Positions 1 to 8,379 of a stretch of 64,000 bases of DNA are shown here, piece by piece. Positions within the stretch are counted from its first letter, which is position 1. Each line of letters opens with the position of its first letter. A program made the translations under genes and the position numbers. This DNA is from QHXM01 sp032160165. Its GTDB lineage: Bacteria > Acidobacteriota > Blastocatellia > Pyrinomonadales > Pyrinomonadaceae. The stretch spans positions 1-64,000 of the forward strand of contig JAVHWA010000162.1 of assembly GCA_032160165.1 (NCBI GenBank). Reading direction: 5' to 3'. The notes below the pieces were generated by a model, which was not told the DNA's origin, ran no database searches, and was given only the letters and a program-made list of their open reading frames with translations.

Positions 1-2
1 TC

Positions 3-581
3 GATGGCAAAGACGAGGAAGCGACAGACATCCTCGGCGACGTCATCCAGCGAATGTCCGCGCGCGAATCCCAACTGTCAGGCGTCGAAGCAGAAGCGTT
101 CGTGACAGTACAAGACTGGGCCCGCGGATTCGAACGTTATCTCGCGACCGGCGATGATCAAATTTCGGAAGAGCTGGTTGTGGCGGCGCATGAAACTTAC
201 ACTGACCTTTGCGCTTCCCAACGCGAACTGAGGCTGCTGCACGGCGACCTGCACCACTACAATGTTCTGTTTGATTCTACTCGAGGCTGGTTGGCAATCG
301 ATCCGAAGGGTGTGGTGGGCGAGCTTGAATATGAGTTGGGAGCTGTCCTACGCAACCCAATTGAACGACCGGACCTGTTCCTCAGACCTTCAGTTATCGA
401 GAGGCGCCTTAGACAGCTCACCAGTCATCTACAACTAATTTTCGACCGAGCGGTCGCGTGGGGCTTCTCGCAAGCTGTCCTGTCGGCGATTTGGGATTCT
501 GAAGATGGATTCAGAATTAATGACGCGCACTCTTCCTTAAGACTGGCGACTGCCATGAGGCCGATGGTAGGACCAATTTGA
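3..581 (+). CDS. APH(6)/hydroxyurea-type small-molecule kinase, 3' part
   Basis: This is the C-terminal part of an aminoglycoside/hydroxyurea phosphotransferase family protein (streptomycin 6-kinase-like). The reading frame is open from base 3 and enters the window with DGKDEEATDIL, so the gene begins upstream of the window; the ATG at 54 is internal. The kinase catalytic motif LLHGDLHHYNVLF lies near 234-272, and the Mg-binding AIDPKGVVGE motif follows about 20 residues later. Both are the family's conserved catalytic and DFG-like elements. Homologues inactivate streptomycin or hydroxyurea by phosphorylation, but many chromosomal copies have no known substrate, so a resistance role is only possible. 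It converges on the regulator gene at 598 with a 16-bp gap and no clear terminator. Confidence 0.85.
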   Translation, partial: DGKDEEATDILGDVIQRMSARESQLSGVEAEAFVTVQDWARGFERYLATGDDQISEELVVAAHETYTDLCASQRELRLLHGDLHHYNVLFDSTRGWLAIDPKGVVGELEYELGAVLRNPIERPDLFLRPSVIERRLRQLTSHLQLIFDRAVAWGFSQAVLSAIWDSEDGFRINDAHSSLRLATAMRPMVGPI

Positions 582-597
582 GCAAGAGTGGGGAAGC

Positions 598-1200
598 TTA
601 GCGCCCATAGCTAACCACCAGATAGTAGCTGCAAACACCCTTGCCTGCGTTGTCGAAGCGATGCGGAATGTCTGCCTCGAAATAAAGCGTGTCGCCAGCC
701 TTTAAAGAATACCCCTGCCCCTCGATCACAACTTGAAGGATGCCCTGTTCGACTACGATGTACTTCTCAGTGCCTCGTCTGTATGGCGGCAGCTCTCCGG
801 AAGAGGCGCCTTTCGGAATGACGTGACGGACAAACTCCACGCTCCTGCTCTCGAAGGCGGGTGAGAGCAATTGACGCTCGAACCCTGTTTCGGGATCCTG
901 AAAAATCATGCGGCTGGACTTCGGGATCAGGACGACTGCTCGTCTAGATTCCGCCACGCCCATCAGATCGGTTAGCCCTACGCGCAGAGCCTGAGCGATC
1001 TTGGCCGCCACCACCAGCGTAGGGTTCTTCTCACCTCTCTCGAGTTTTGAGAGCATTGCGCGGCTGACCCCGGAGAGCTCGGCGAGCGCTTCCAACGTCA
1101 ATCGCTGGCCCGTGCGCAATTTCTTGACACGGGCTCCCACATTTTGCGCTCTGGCTGCCTCTACTATCGTAGAAATGTTTCTTGCCTTGGCGTCTCTCAT
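598..1200 (-). CDS. XRE-family regulator with C-terminal cupin domain
   Basis: The protein has 200 residues. An HTH_3 helix-turn-helix spans about residues 22-78, with the typical TLEALAELSGVSRAMLSKLE recognition region. A single-domain cupin_2 fold lies at about 115-195 (GTEKYIVVEQG followed by AGDTLYFEADIPHRF). This architecture is common in dimeric regulators whose cupin senses a small metabolite. The gene is divergent from the secreted hydrolase that starts at 1264, with about 60 bp between the starts, so regulation of itself and of the hydrolase is likely but inferred. The start is the ATG at 1200, which gives a normal family length. Confidence 0.9.
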   Translation of the reverse strand: MRDAKARNISTIVEAARAQNVGARVKKLRTGQRLTLEALAELSGVSRAMLSKLERGEKNPTLVVAAKIAQALRVGLTDLMGVAESRRAVVLIPKSSRMIFQDPETGFERQLLSPAFESRSVEFVRHVIPKGASSGELPPYRRGTEKYIVVEQGILQVVIEGQGYSLKAGDTLYFEADIPHRFDNAGKGVCSYYLVVSYGR

Positions 1201-1263
1201 ATGTTAGAAACGAAATGTACCATAATAGATTTCCCGCCGGTTAACGAAATTATGAGGGCCAAA

Positions 1264-2631
1264 ATGAAAGCAAGATTGTACTTCTATTCGACCGTATTAA
1301 TCTCTCTCTTTGCCCTGACGAGCCATGCTGCACAGGATTCGATAGAAGGCCACTGGCGCGGAGCCTTGTCGCGGGATGGAGCCGTACAGTCGATCGTGAT
1401 CGACTTCTTCAAAGATGGCGACCTGCTCAAGGCACTTATCAGTACGCCGGATGTTGAGGCGAGCGAGCCGACCATATCTCCGGCGGTGGTTTCCAAGGGC
1501 AAGCTTCAGTTCGATGCTTTCGGCGGCAAAGCTACCCTAATCGTAGACTCAGACCTGGGTGAGATGATTGGAGTGGTCGGCGAGCAAACGCCTCCCATAC
1601 GTATTCATTTAAAGCGTCTGCTCAAGCCGGTTGAAATTCCGGTCCGGACGGAAGACGTCCAGTTTCGTAATGGAGACGTGACGCTGGCAGGCACACTTGT
1701 CACGCCGGCGCTCTCAATCTCGCTTCCTCCCTATCCCGCTCTGATCTTCATACATGGCCGGGGTAAATCAGCCAGGGGCGGCTTTCTCGGGTTCGCTCGC
1801 GTGTTGGCACAACGAGGGGTCGCGAGTCTGATCTTTGATAAACGCGGCGCCGGACAATCGACTGGCGATCATGACAAGGCCAGCCTTTATGATCATGCGG
1901 CTGATGCGCTCGCCGCTTTGGAATTTATGGCTGCGCGGCGCGAGATAGATCCTAAGCAGATCGGCCTTCGTACTAATAGCGCGGGAGGCTGGGTTGCCGC
2001 CATCGTGGCCAGCCGCAGCAAAATTCCATTGGCCTTCATCATTGCGAATGTGTGCCCGGCGGAGAGCGTTAGGGATCAGCAGATTCACGTAGCCAAACAC
2101 TCTATGCTGCAGTCGGGGATCAATTTTAGTCCTGATGAATTTGCAGCAGCAGCCACGCACATGGGGCTGATCGAAGACTTTGCCTATACGGGAAAAGGGT
2201 GGAAAGCTCTGCAGGCTTCCGTTGTCAAAGCCAAACAAACGCGATGGAGGCAATTCGTTGATCTGCCGGAGGTCGAGACTTACGAAGACATCACCTGGGT
2301 GCGGCTGAACCAATACGATCCTGGTCCCGATCTAAAAAAGATCAAGGTGCCTTTCCTTGCGCTCTATGGTGGAATCGATTACGTTGTGCCCCCCGAGGAG
2401 AACGTGAAAAAGCTCGAACGGTATCTTACTGAAGCGGGAAACAGCGACTTCAAGATCGTTGTGTTCCCGGGGGCGGACCATGGGTTGACGATTGACGGCC
2501 AGATGAGGCGGGTTGCGGGCGGCGAACGGCCGGATACCTATTACTGGCTGTGGCGAAAGCGGGCAGTCGGCATGGTCGAGACGACGGTTGATTGGTTACT
2601 GCAACATGTGAAGGTCAATCGGGCAAATTAA
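1264..2631 (+). CDS. secreted alpha/beta hydrolase with N-terminal domain
   Basis: The protein has 455 residues from the ATG at 1264, which sits 6 nt after a GAGG ribosome-binding site; an ATG at 1252 is the alternative. Residues 1-22 form a signal peptide ending in SHA. A beta-rich N-terminal region (about 25-125) precedes an alpha/beta hydrolase fold. The oxyanion-region motif FIHGRGKS is near residue 163. The nucleophile elbow reads LRTNSAGGW with Ser239, followed by Asp372 (YGGIDYVVPP) and His406 (GADHGL). Relatives are usually annotated as periplasmic esterase or dipeptidyl-peptidase-like hydrolases; the substrate cannot be read from sequence. The position two residues before the serine is Thr, where most family members carry Gly. 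The gene is divergent from the XRE-cupin regulator. Confidence 0.88.
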   Translation: MKARLYFYSTVLISLFALTSHAAQDSIEGHWRGALSRDGAVQSIVIDFFKDGDLLKALISTPDVEASEPTISPAVVSKGKLQFDAFGGKATLIVDSDLGEMIGVVGEQTPPIRIHLKRLLKPVEIPVRTEDVQFRNGDVTLAGTLVTPALSISLPPYPALIFIHGRGKSARGGFLGFARVLAQRGVASLIFDKRGAGQSTGDHDKASLYDHAADALAALEFMAARREIDPKQIGLRTNSAGGWVAAIVASRSKIPLAFIIANVCPAESVRDQQIHVAKHSMLQSGINFSPDEFAAAATHMGLIEDFAYTGKGWKALQASVVKAKQTRWRQFVDLPEVETYEDITWVRLNQYDPGPDLKKIKVPFLALYGGIDYVVPPEENVKKLERYLTEAGNSDFKIVVFPGADHGLTIDGQMRRVAGGERPDTYYWLWRKRAVGMVETTVDWLLQHVKVNRAN

Positions 2632-2673
2632 CCATCGGGTTGCAGGGCTGAAACCACACTGTAATAGAACTCC

Positions 2674-2778
2674 CAGGTTAGGAAGGGGGCACAGGCCCCC
2701 GCTCTTACTCACTCTTCTCTCACCTCTAGAGAGGGCTCAGGCTCGAATGGGCGGGGGCTGTGCCCTCTTCCTGACCTG
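2674..2778. repeat. long imperfect palindrome, REP/MITE-like
   Basis: Arms of about 28-29 nt at 2674-2702 and 2751-2778 are near-perfect inverted copies (CAGGTTAGGAAGGGGGCACA against its complement), separated by about 48 nt. It sits between two plus-strand genes. RNA from it would form a long hairpin that could attenuate read-through. The arms are unrelated to the REPs around the RAYT at 4777-5229. Confidence 0.75.
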
Positions 2779-2829
2779 AGAGCAAAACTACCCGCCGAGT
2801 TACTGACGACATCGTCACTTAGGAGAATC

Positions 2830-3300
2830 ATGAATAGAGCCTTATGCTCCGCGGCCGCCATTCTTTTTCTTACCATTGCTGCATCGGCCCAGACCGCGCC
2901 GGACGCCGGTGAACTCACTGCGCTGCTCAAAGAATTTCTCGCGGGCGCTTCTCACAACGATGCCGCGATGCACGAGCGGTTTTGGGCCGAGGATGTGATC
3001 TACACCGGCTCGGCTGGGAAACGGCGCGGGAAAGCCGAGATCATGCGAGATGTTCGCGCAGCGCCGGCTCCCAAGGCCGGCGATCCGGCGACGGTCTACA
3101 GCGCGGAAGATATACGCATTCAGCAGTACGGCAAGACAGCGATTATCGCCTTCCGCCTCGTGGCTACGACCGAGAAAGGCGGAAAGAGCACGGTGATGAA
3201 CTATCTCAATTCCGGCACCTTTCTCAAGCGCAGGGGTAAATGGCAAATCGTGAGTTGGCAGTCAACCAAGGTACCTCTCCCAGAAGCAGCGAATAAGTAA
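2830..3300 (+). CDS. secreted NTF2-like / DUF4440 protein
   Basis: The protein has 156 residues. The start ATG at 2830 follows a clear AGGAG site at 2820-2824. Residues 1-20 form a signal peptide (MNRALCSAAAILFLTIAASA, then QTAP). The mature part has the SnoaL/NTF2 pattern: helical ELTALLKEFLAGASHNDAAMHERFWAEDVIY, then beta strands ending in GKWQIVSWQSTKVP, as in DUF4440 proteins. These small cone-shaped proteins bind or process small molecules, and the exact activity is unknown. It stands alone between the palindrome at 2674 and the secreted protein at 3390. Confidence 0.85.
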   Translation: MNRALCSAAAILFLTIAASAQTAPDAGELTALLKEFLAGASHNDAAMHERFWAEDVIYTGSAGKRRGKAEIMRDVRAAPAPKAGDPATVYSAEDIRIQQYGKTAIIAFRLVATTEKGGKSTVMNYLNSGTFLKRRGKWQIVSWQSTKVPLPEAANK

Positions 3301-3389
3301 GCGCATATGAGATCGAGGCATTCCAGCCGATCTGATTGACGCGCGAAAGGTGCGGCTATACTATCCGCCGCACGAAAGGAGCTATACCC

Positions 3390-4250
3390 ATGCTGTCGCC
3401 TGGACTTGTCCGACGTGCCGCGCTCTTCACTGTGTTCGTTTGCTGTGCTGCCGCTCTAAGCTCCCTCGCACGGGCACAAAACAAAATTGAGTTACAAACC
3501 TGCGAGGACCTCAAGATTGCGAAGGCGCAGTACGGCATCAATGTCGTCGAGACGGCGACCTGCGTGAATCCCACAAAGAGTTTCAAGCCCAAGGGAACGT
3601 TGAGAAACGTCTACGTGCTCGCTACATTCCCGGCGGTTCCTACCGGAGCAGGTATCACGTTTATGATTACCAGGAACGATGCCAATGGCGAGTATGTCCA
3701 GAATATGGACTACACTGCTTCGCCCAAACACACCACTGCTTACATCCCCTTTACGATTAACACTCCCGGGAAATATTTCGTGCGAATGGTAAACTACTAC
3801 GATAAGTCACAAGTCTGGGCCACGACAGACTTCACGGTAGGCGAAGATACCGTAGGCGCTCGGGCTGTGGGAAACACCGCCGCTGGGCAGGGTAAGGTTT
3901 CTGTTTGCAGGGAAGTTGATGACGACTGGAAGTGCGTCGGGGCCTCCAACGAGTGGAAGGCGGGAGTCTACTTCAACGTGCTGTTTGAGAATCCGACTGC
4001 GGTTGGCGTGGATTTCATCGGCATTGTTATCTTTAAGCAGGGCGCCAATGGCAAGGACGTCGAATTCATCAATGAGTACCAACAGCAAATTGGAGAGAAG
4101 GACCGCAAGTACGCCACCGTGGGCGACAACTTCCGATTGCAGCCCGGAGTCTATTCGATCTACATCATCGCCTGGGGTAAGCGCGAACTGATGGTGCACA
4201 ACGGAAATCTCACGGAGTACTTTGCCAAGACCGTGTTGACGGTGAAGTGA
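3390..4250 (+). CDS. secreted protein of unknown function
   Basis: The protein has 286 residues from the ATG at 3390, which is preceded by a GAAAGGA site. The frame is open further upstream from 3336, but the signal peptide begins at 3390 (MLSPGLVRRAALFTVFVCCA, ending in LARAQ). The mature part is beta-rich with repeated aromatic strand patterns (KYFVRMVNYYDKSQVWATTDFTVGE; YSIYIIAWGKRELMVHNG), suggesting two immunoglobulin-like beta sandwiches. Cys residues are few and there are no membrane segments after the signal. I do not recognise the family. A periplasmic or extracellular structural or binding role is a guess from composition only. Confidence 0.75.
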   Translation: MLSPGLVRRAALFTVFVCCAAALSSLARAQNKIELQTCEDLKIAKAQYGINVVETATCVNPTKSFKPKGTLRNVYVLATFPAVPTGAGITFMITRNDANGEYVQNMDYTASPKHTTAYIPFTINTPGKYFVRMVNYYDKSQVWATTDFTVGEDTVGARAVGNTAAGQGKVSVCREVDDDWKCVGASNEWKAGVYFNVLFENPTAVGVDFIGIVIFKQGANGKDVEFINEYQQQIGEKDRKYATVGDNFRLQPGVYSIYIIAWGKRELMVHNGNLTEYFAKTVLTVK

Positions 4251-4277
4251 ACCGTATTCAATCTGGCGGACTTCTGA

Positions 4278-4670
4278 TTGCCAACCACTAAGCCGACAGC
4301 GAAAGGTGGAAAATCCGACACGGGCGAGCGGCACGTAGAGCGCGTGCGGCGCATCTGTGCCGCGCTCCCGGAAACGACGGAAAAACTTTCGCACGGTGAA
4401 CCAACGTTTTTCGTTGCGAAGAAGGTGTTCGCCATGTGCTCGATCAACCACCATAACGATGGACACGTCGCGGTGGTTATCCCGGCTGCCATCGGCATCC
4501 AGGCTATGTTGATCGAGAAAGCACCGCGGAAGTTTTATAGACCGCCCTATGTCGGCGGAGCAGGATGGGTTGGTATAGAACTCCCCAGGGTTTCCGATAA
4601 AGAGTTGAGAATCCACCTGAAGGAAGCGTGGCGATTAATCGCACCGGCGAAGTTGCGGGAGAGTGGCTAA
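4278..4670 (+). CDS. MmcQ/YjbR-family protein
   Basis: The protein has 130 residues and the compact MmcQ/YjbR (CyaY-like fold) pattern: an N-terminal helix RRICAALPETTEKLSHGEPTFFVAKKVFA, a middle strand pair, and a C-terminal KFYRPPYVGGAGWVGIEL segment followed by a helix (DKELRIHLKEAWRLIAP). Family members are small cytoplasmic proteins often labelled DNA-binding, although direct function is poorly established. The only start that includes the whole family N-terminus is TTG at 4278, directly after an in-frame TGA, with a GGCGGA sequence upstream. A later GTG is possible. Confidence 0.8.
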   Translation: MPTTKPTAKGGKSDTGERHVERVRRICAALPETTEKLSHGEPTFFVAKKVFAMCSINHHNDGHVAVVIPAAIGIQAMLIEKAPRKFYRPPYVGGAGWVGIELPRVSDKELRIHLKEAWRLIAPAKLRESG

Positions 4671-4684
4671 GGATGAGAATCGGA

Positions 4685-4728
4685 GCGCCAACGGCGCTCA
4701 ATGCAGTAGCCCAGGCCAACGGCCTGGG
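4685..4728. repeat. REP palindrome pair, left flank of RAYT
   Basis: There are two palindromes, GCGCCAACGGCGC (4685-4697) and CCCAGGCCAACGGCCTGGG (4710-4728). The pair is the inverted counterpart of the pair at 5300-5343, with the same order and nearly the same spacer when read on the opposite strand. Paired REPs on both sides of a RAYT are the classic arrangement of a REPtron. Confidence 0.85.
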
Positions 4729-4776
4729 TAACGCGGCCGATCTTAACATCATTAGCGCTGAAGGCGCGGAATCCCA

Positions 4777-5229
4777 TTAGGCCCAACCGTAACGCTCGTC
4801 ATATTCAATCTCATAGGCCTTCAGAAATTTGCGGTATTCATCCTGAAATGTGATTCGCCGGTGATGTTCCTTTTGATTGTGAATGTAGCGCTTCACTTCC
4901 GCGACGCTTGATTGCCCGATCGAAAACGCGCCATAACCCTTCTGCCAGTGAAAGTTTCTGAACTCCGGCCCCTTGGTTTTGATCCACTTCGATCATTCGG
5001 TTTTTATCTCTTGGATCAGATCGGCGATTGTGATTACGCGCCCAAGCGCAAACAGGATGTGGACATGATCGGTCGTTCCATTCAACGCCAGCGTTGGAGA
5101 CTTCAGTTCTCGGAAGACTTTAGCCATATACGGATGTAGCTCTGTTTCTATGGCAGGCGTGATAAACGGTTCGCGGTCTTTTGTGCTGAAGATTAGATCG
5201 ATGAGCACAGACGACAAGGATTGAGGCAT
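4777..5229 (-). pseudogene. REP-associated tyrosine transposase (RAYT), in-frame stop
   Basis: This is an IS200/IS605-like Y1 transposase of the TnpA_REP type. On the minus strand it starts MPQSLSSVLIDLIFSTKDRE at 5229 and contains the HUH motif region NGTTDHVHILFAL. The frame meets TGA at 4995-4993 (codon 79, after LIQEIKTE). It then continues in the same frame with SKWIKTKGPEFRNFHWQKGY and the YIHNQKEHH helix to the TAA at 4777-4779, giving a normal 150-residue family length. No frameshift is needed, so a single nonsense codon explains the damage. An upstream in-frame ATG at 5295 adds a non-conserved extension. REP palindromes flank it on both sides. The protein is probably inactive unless the TGA is read through or is a sequencing error. 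Confidence 0.85.
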
Positions 5230-5299
5230 GTCATTCTCTCGCTTTCTGAGTTTATTTCGCGCTTTCAGCGCTTGGCTGGGACTCGTATTGTACACCTAA

Positions 5300-5343
5300 C
5301 CCAGGCCGTTGGCCTGGGCTATTGCACTTCGCGCCGTTGGCGC
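5300..5343. repeat. REP palindrome pair, right flank of RAYT
   Basis: CCCAGGCCGTTGGCCTGGG (5300-5318) and GCGCCGTTGGCGC (5331-5343) are the inverted copy of the pair at 4685-4728, including a similar short spacer (CTATTGCACTTC against CTACTGCATTGA). Together the two sets delimit an element of about 660 bp. Confidence 0.85.
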
Positions 5344-5410
5344 GCATTGCTTATCGCTCCATGAACTGAGAGCTTCTCAACGCGAAGGTTCCTTCCCGAG
5401 GCTCTCCTCT

Positions 5411-5455
5411 CGCAAAAAGCGAAACGGGAGACGATCCTTTCGGCATCATCTCCCG
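5411..5455 (-). terminator. Rho-independent terminator of the M16 operon
   Basis: On the minus strand, CGGGAGATGAT and ATCGTCTCCCG (5455-5425) pair through one G-U around a 9-nt loop. A T-rich run, TTTCGCTTTTT, follows. It lies about 27 nt beyond the stop of the M16 gene at 5482. Confidence 0.7.
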
Positions 5456-5481
5456 TCCCAGCTGTTAGATCCAGCTTTCCC

Positions 5482-6993
5482 TTACTGCGTTGGTTTCTTT
5501 CCTTCAGGAACCACCGCGCCATCGGCGTCATATACTTCGACCGCACCGTACTTAGCCAGCACATCACGGGCCTTTGAAGCATCTCCCACAGCGACTATCT
5601 GAAGGTTCGAGAGGCTGACGTATTTCTGCGCTGCAGCCTGCACATCTTCGGCCGTGATCTTCGCCACCATTGCCGGGTAGGTGTCCCAATAGTCCGCAGG
5701 CATCTCGTAAAGCTTCTGCGTGACTATGTTCTGGAGAAGAGCATTCGGCTGTTCGAGCGAGAGGGCAAAATTACCGACAATGGCGCGCTTCGCGTTCTCG
5801 AGCTCCACCGGCGTGACCTTTTCATCGCGGATGCGCTTGAGTTCGTACATGAACTCTTTCATCGCGCCTTCGGTCACATCGGTGCGGACTTCCGAGCTCG
5901 AGGTCACTGTGCCACGAAACTTGGAGCCGCCGAAATTGCTGTATGCACCATAGGTGTAGCCGTTCTTCTCGCGCAGGTTGAGGAAGAGGCGAGCGGCCGG
6001 ACCGCCGCCCAGAATCTGATTCATCACCAGCACGGCGAAGTAATCCTGGTTGGTGCGCTCGATCCCCAGATTCCCGAGTTGCAAAACGGTCTGCACCGAG
6101 CCGGGCCTGTCAATCAGTTGAATACGCATCGGTCCCTGGTTCGGCGCCGCCGGTATTTTCGTCATCGGCACATCAGCCTTTTGCCAATCACCGAATGCGC
6201 GCTCGAGCTTGGGCATGATTTCCTTGAGCGTCACGTCGCCCACGATCGCCAGCATGGCGTTGTTAGGACGGTAGTTGGTTGAGTGAAAACCCGCGAGGTC
6301 GGCTGATGTAATGCGCTTGATCGAGTCCATCGGAGGAACAATCATTCCGGCCGGATGCTCGCCGTAGATAGCTCGCTGAAAACGCTCTGCCGCCAGAAAC
6401 TGGGGAATGGAACGCTGGAATTGCATCTGGGCTATCTGACGTTGCTTGTACTTATCGACTTCTTCCTGCGGAAATTTCGGGTTGCGTATGACGTCGGTAA
6501 AGATGTCGAGAGTCGGATCAAAATTCTCGACCAGACCGGCGGTGGTGATCGTCGTAGTGAATGTTGAGATCCCGGCCCCCGCATTGAGCGTTGCGCCGAG
6601 GGTGTCGATCTGCTCGGCGATGTCCTTGCTCTTTCGGGTCGCCGTTCCTTCACGAAGCAGTGCAGCCGTAAATGTGGCCAGCCCGTGATAGTTCGACGGA
6701 TCAGCAAGACCGCCGCTCATCACCACCATCTGCATTGAGAAGGTCGGCACGCGATGGTTTTCAAGGAGGACAACGCGCAGGCCGTTCGAGAGCGTTGCTT
6801 CCTGTGCTTTTGGCAGTTTGACCTTGAGTATTTCCTTGTTAACAGGCGCGCGCCCCTTGATATCGGCGCCTACGACTGACTGGCCCGTCTGCGGCGGAGC
6901 GCCGGCGCGTTGCGCAAAGACAGAGGTTGACGCAAACGCCAGCGTGACGAGCGCCGCAACTAAGCTGCGTTTGAACTTTGAATAGTTCCTCAT
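5482..6993 (-). CDS. M16 peptidase family, non-catalytic subunit
   Basis: The protein has 503 residues. Residues 1-27 form a signal peptide ending in SVFAQ. Two M16 (insulinase/MPP-like) half-domains follow, at roughly 60-270 and 275-490. At the place of the HxxEH zinc motif, residues 107-111 read T-F-T-A-A within GLATFTAALLREGT, so all metal ligands and the catalytic glutamate are missing. This is typical of the inactive partner in two-subunit M16B enzymes. It lies directly downstream of the catalytic partner (7015-8379) on the same strand with a 21-bp gap, so a periplasmic heterodimer acting on peptides is likely. The transcript ends at the terminator at 5411-5455. Confidence 0.92.
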   Translation of the reverse strand: MRNYSKFKRSLVAALVTLAFASTSVFAQRAGAPPQTGQSVVGADIKGRAPVNKEILKVKLPKAQEATLSNGLRVVLLENHRVPTFSMQMVVMSGGLADPSNYHGLATFTAALLREGTATRKSKDIAEQIDTLGATLNAGAGISTFTTTITTAGLVENFDPTLDIFTDVIRNPKFPQEEVDKYKQRQIAQMQFQRSIPQFLAAERFQRAIYGEHPAGMIVPPMDSIKRITSADLAGFHSTNYRPNNAMLAIVGDVTLKEIMPKLERAFGDWQKADVPMTKIPAAPNQGPMRIQLIDRPGSVQTVLQLGNLGIERTNQDYFAVLVMNQILGGGPAARLFLNLREKNGYTYGAYSNFGGSKFRGTVTSSSEVRTDVTEGAMKEFMYELKRIRDEKVTPVELENAKRAIVGNFALSLEQPNALLQNIVTQKLYEMPADYWDTYPAMVAKITAEDVQAAAQKYVSLSNLQIVAVGDASKARDVLAKYGAVEVYDADGAVVPEGKKPTQ

Positions 6994-7014
6994 GATGATT
7001 CGATCTCCTTTTAC

Positions 7015-8379
7015 CTACTTGGCGGCAGTCGCCGCGCCCTTGGGTTTGGGCATGGTAGTGACGACTGTGCGGTTTGCCGCCGTCAGATATTTGTCCGCCA
7101 CGCGCTGTACGTCTGCTTTGGTAACGGCCGTCACCTTGTCGAGCCGCGTGTTGATCAGGTTCGGATCGTTGTAATAAACCGTGTATTGCCCGATCGAGAT
7201 CGCGCGCGACAATGAGCTCTGAAGGCCGTTGATGAAGTTGCGTCGCGTGGTGTTCTTCGCCTTTTGAAGTTCCCAGTCAGCGATTCCTTCCTTCTGAAGC
7301 TTCGCAATCTCAGCGTAGATCGCCGCTTCCACGTCGGCGGGTTTGCCTCCCTGCTTTAGTGTGGCAGAAATATAAAGAGCGCCCGTGCCTCGCTTTTCAT
7401 CCATGAAACCGCCGACGCTGGTTACAAGCTGCTTGTCCTTGACGAGCGTTTGGTAAAGACGCGAGCTTTGCCCGTTTTGAAGCGATGCGGACAAGACCTG
7501 AAGCGCGTAGAAATCCGGGGTATTGCCGGGAACGGCCTTGAAGGCGATATCGATCTGGGGCGCGCGGGCAAGCCCATCGTCGACGCTTGCACGACGTTCG
7601 GCCTTCTGCTCAGGCTCGGTCATATCAACCGGCGGTGGCGTGGGCTGCTGGGGAATTGCTTCAAAACTCTGCTTGATCTTCTTGAGCGCTTCCGAGGTGT
7701 TGAAATCGCCGACAAGCGTCAGGACAGCGTTGTTGGGCGCGTAGTACATTTTGAAGAAGGCAGCGACGTCTTCCACGCCGGCAGCATTGAGGTCCTCCAT
7801 CGAACCGATGGTCGTGTGCTTATAGGCGAAGTTGTCGTAAATCAATTCCTGCTGGACCTCGCCGCTCTTTCCGTAGGGCTGGTTGTCGACGCCCTGACGA
7901 CGCTCTTCCTGTACGGCGTTGCGCTGGTTGTCCAGGTTATCTTTGCTGATAACAAGGCTGCGCATCCGGTCGGCTTCGAGGTAAAGGGCCAGATCAAGCT
8001 GGTTGGCCGGCAGGGCCTCGAAATAGTTGGTTCGATCTTCGTTGGTGGTGCCGTTCATATTGCCGCCGTTATTGAAGATCAGGTAGAAATGCTCGCCGGT
8101 GCCTACGTTTTCCGAGCCCTTGAACATCATGTGCTCGAAGAGGTGCGCGAAGCCGGTGCGCCCCTGGCGCTCGTTACGCGAGCCTACGTTGTAGGTAATC
8201 GATATTGCGATCACGGGCGCGCTATGGTCCTCGACGGTGATCACGCGCAATCCATTTTTCAGCTTTGTTTCTTTGAAGCCGACTTGAACGCTGCGTTCTT
8301 TCGGCACTGCTGAGACCGTGCCACTCGCGGCGAAGGAAATCAGCAACAGTCCGACCAAAAACGTCTGTCTTAATCTCAT
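7015..8379 (-). CDS. M16 zinc peptidase, catalytic subunit
   Basis: The protein has 454 residues from the ATG at 8379, which is preceded on the minus strand by AAAGGAG. A longer frame upstream has no signal-peptide sense. Residues 1-24 form a signal peptide (MRLRQTFLVGLLLISFAASG). The M16 zinc motif HLFEH is at residues 79-83 (RTGFAHLFEHMMFKG), and the third ligand glutamate lies in NAVQEERRQG near 158. The second, ligand-free half-domain begins near 255. The enzyme is expected to degrade or process oligopeptides in the periplasm together with the inactive subunit encoded next (5482-6993). Confidence 0.93.
   Translation of the reverse strand: MRLRQTFLVGLLLISFAASGTVSAVPKERSVQVGFKETKLKNGLRVITVEDHSAPVIAISITYNVGSRNERQGRTGFAHLFEHMMFKGSENVGTGEHFYLIFNNGGNMNGTTNEDRTNYFEALPANQLDLALYLEADRMRSLVISKDNLDNQRNAVQEERRQGVDNQPYGKSGEVQQELIYDNFAYKHTTIGSMEDLNAAGVEDVAAFFKMYYAPNNAVLTLVGDFNTSEALKKIKQSFEAIPQQPTPPPVDMTEPEQKAERRASVDDGLARAPQIDIAFKAVPGNTPDFYALQVLSASLQNGQSSRLYQTLVKDKQLVTSVGGFMDEKRGTGALYISATLKQGGKPADVEAAIYAEIAKLQKEGIADWELQKAKNTTRRNFINGLQSSLSRAISIGQYTVYYNDPNLINTRLDKVTAVTKADVQRVADKYLTAANRTVVTTMPKPKGAATAAK

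Noticed and set aside
1..581. Antibiotic-resistance gene on a mobile element
   Set aside because: No transposase, integrase or cassette features adjoin it and only the 3' part is visible; chromosomal kinases of this family are common.
7450..8313. Long plus-strand frame opposite the M16 gene
   Set aside because: It lies wholly within a well-supported peptidase gene and mirrors its codon structure; it is a shadow frame.
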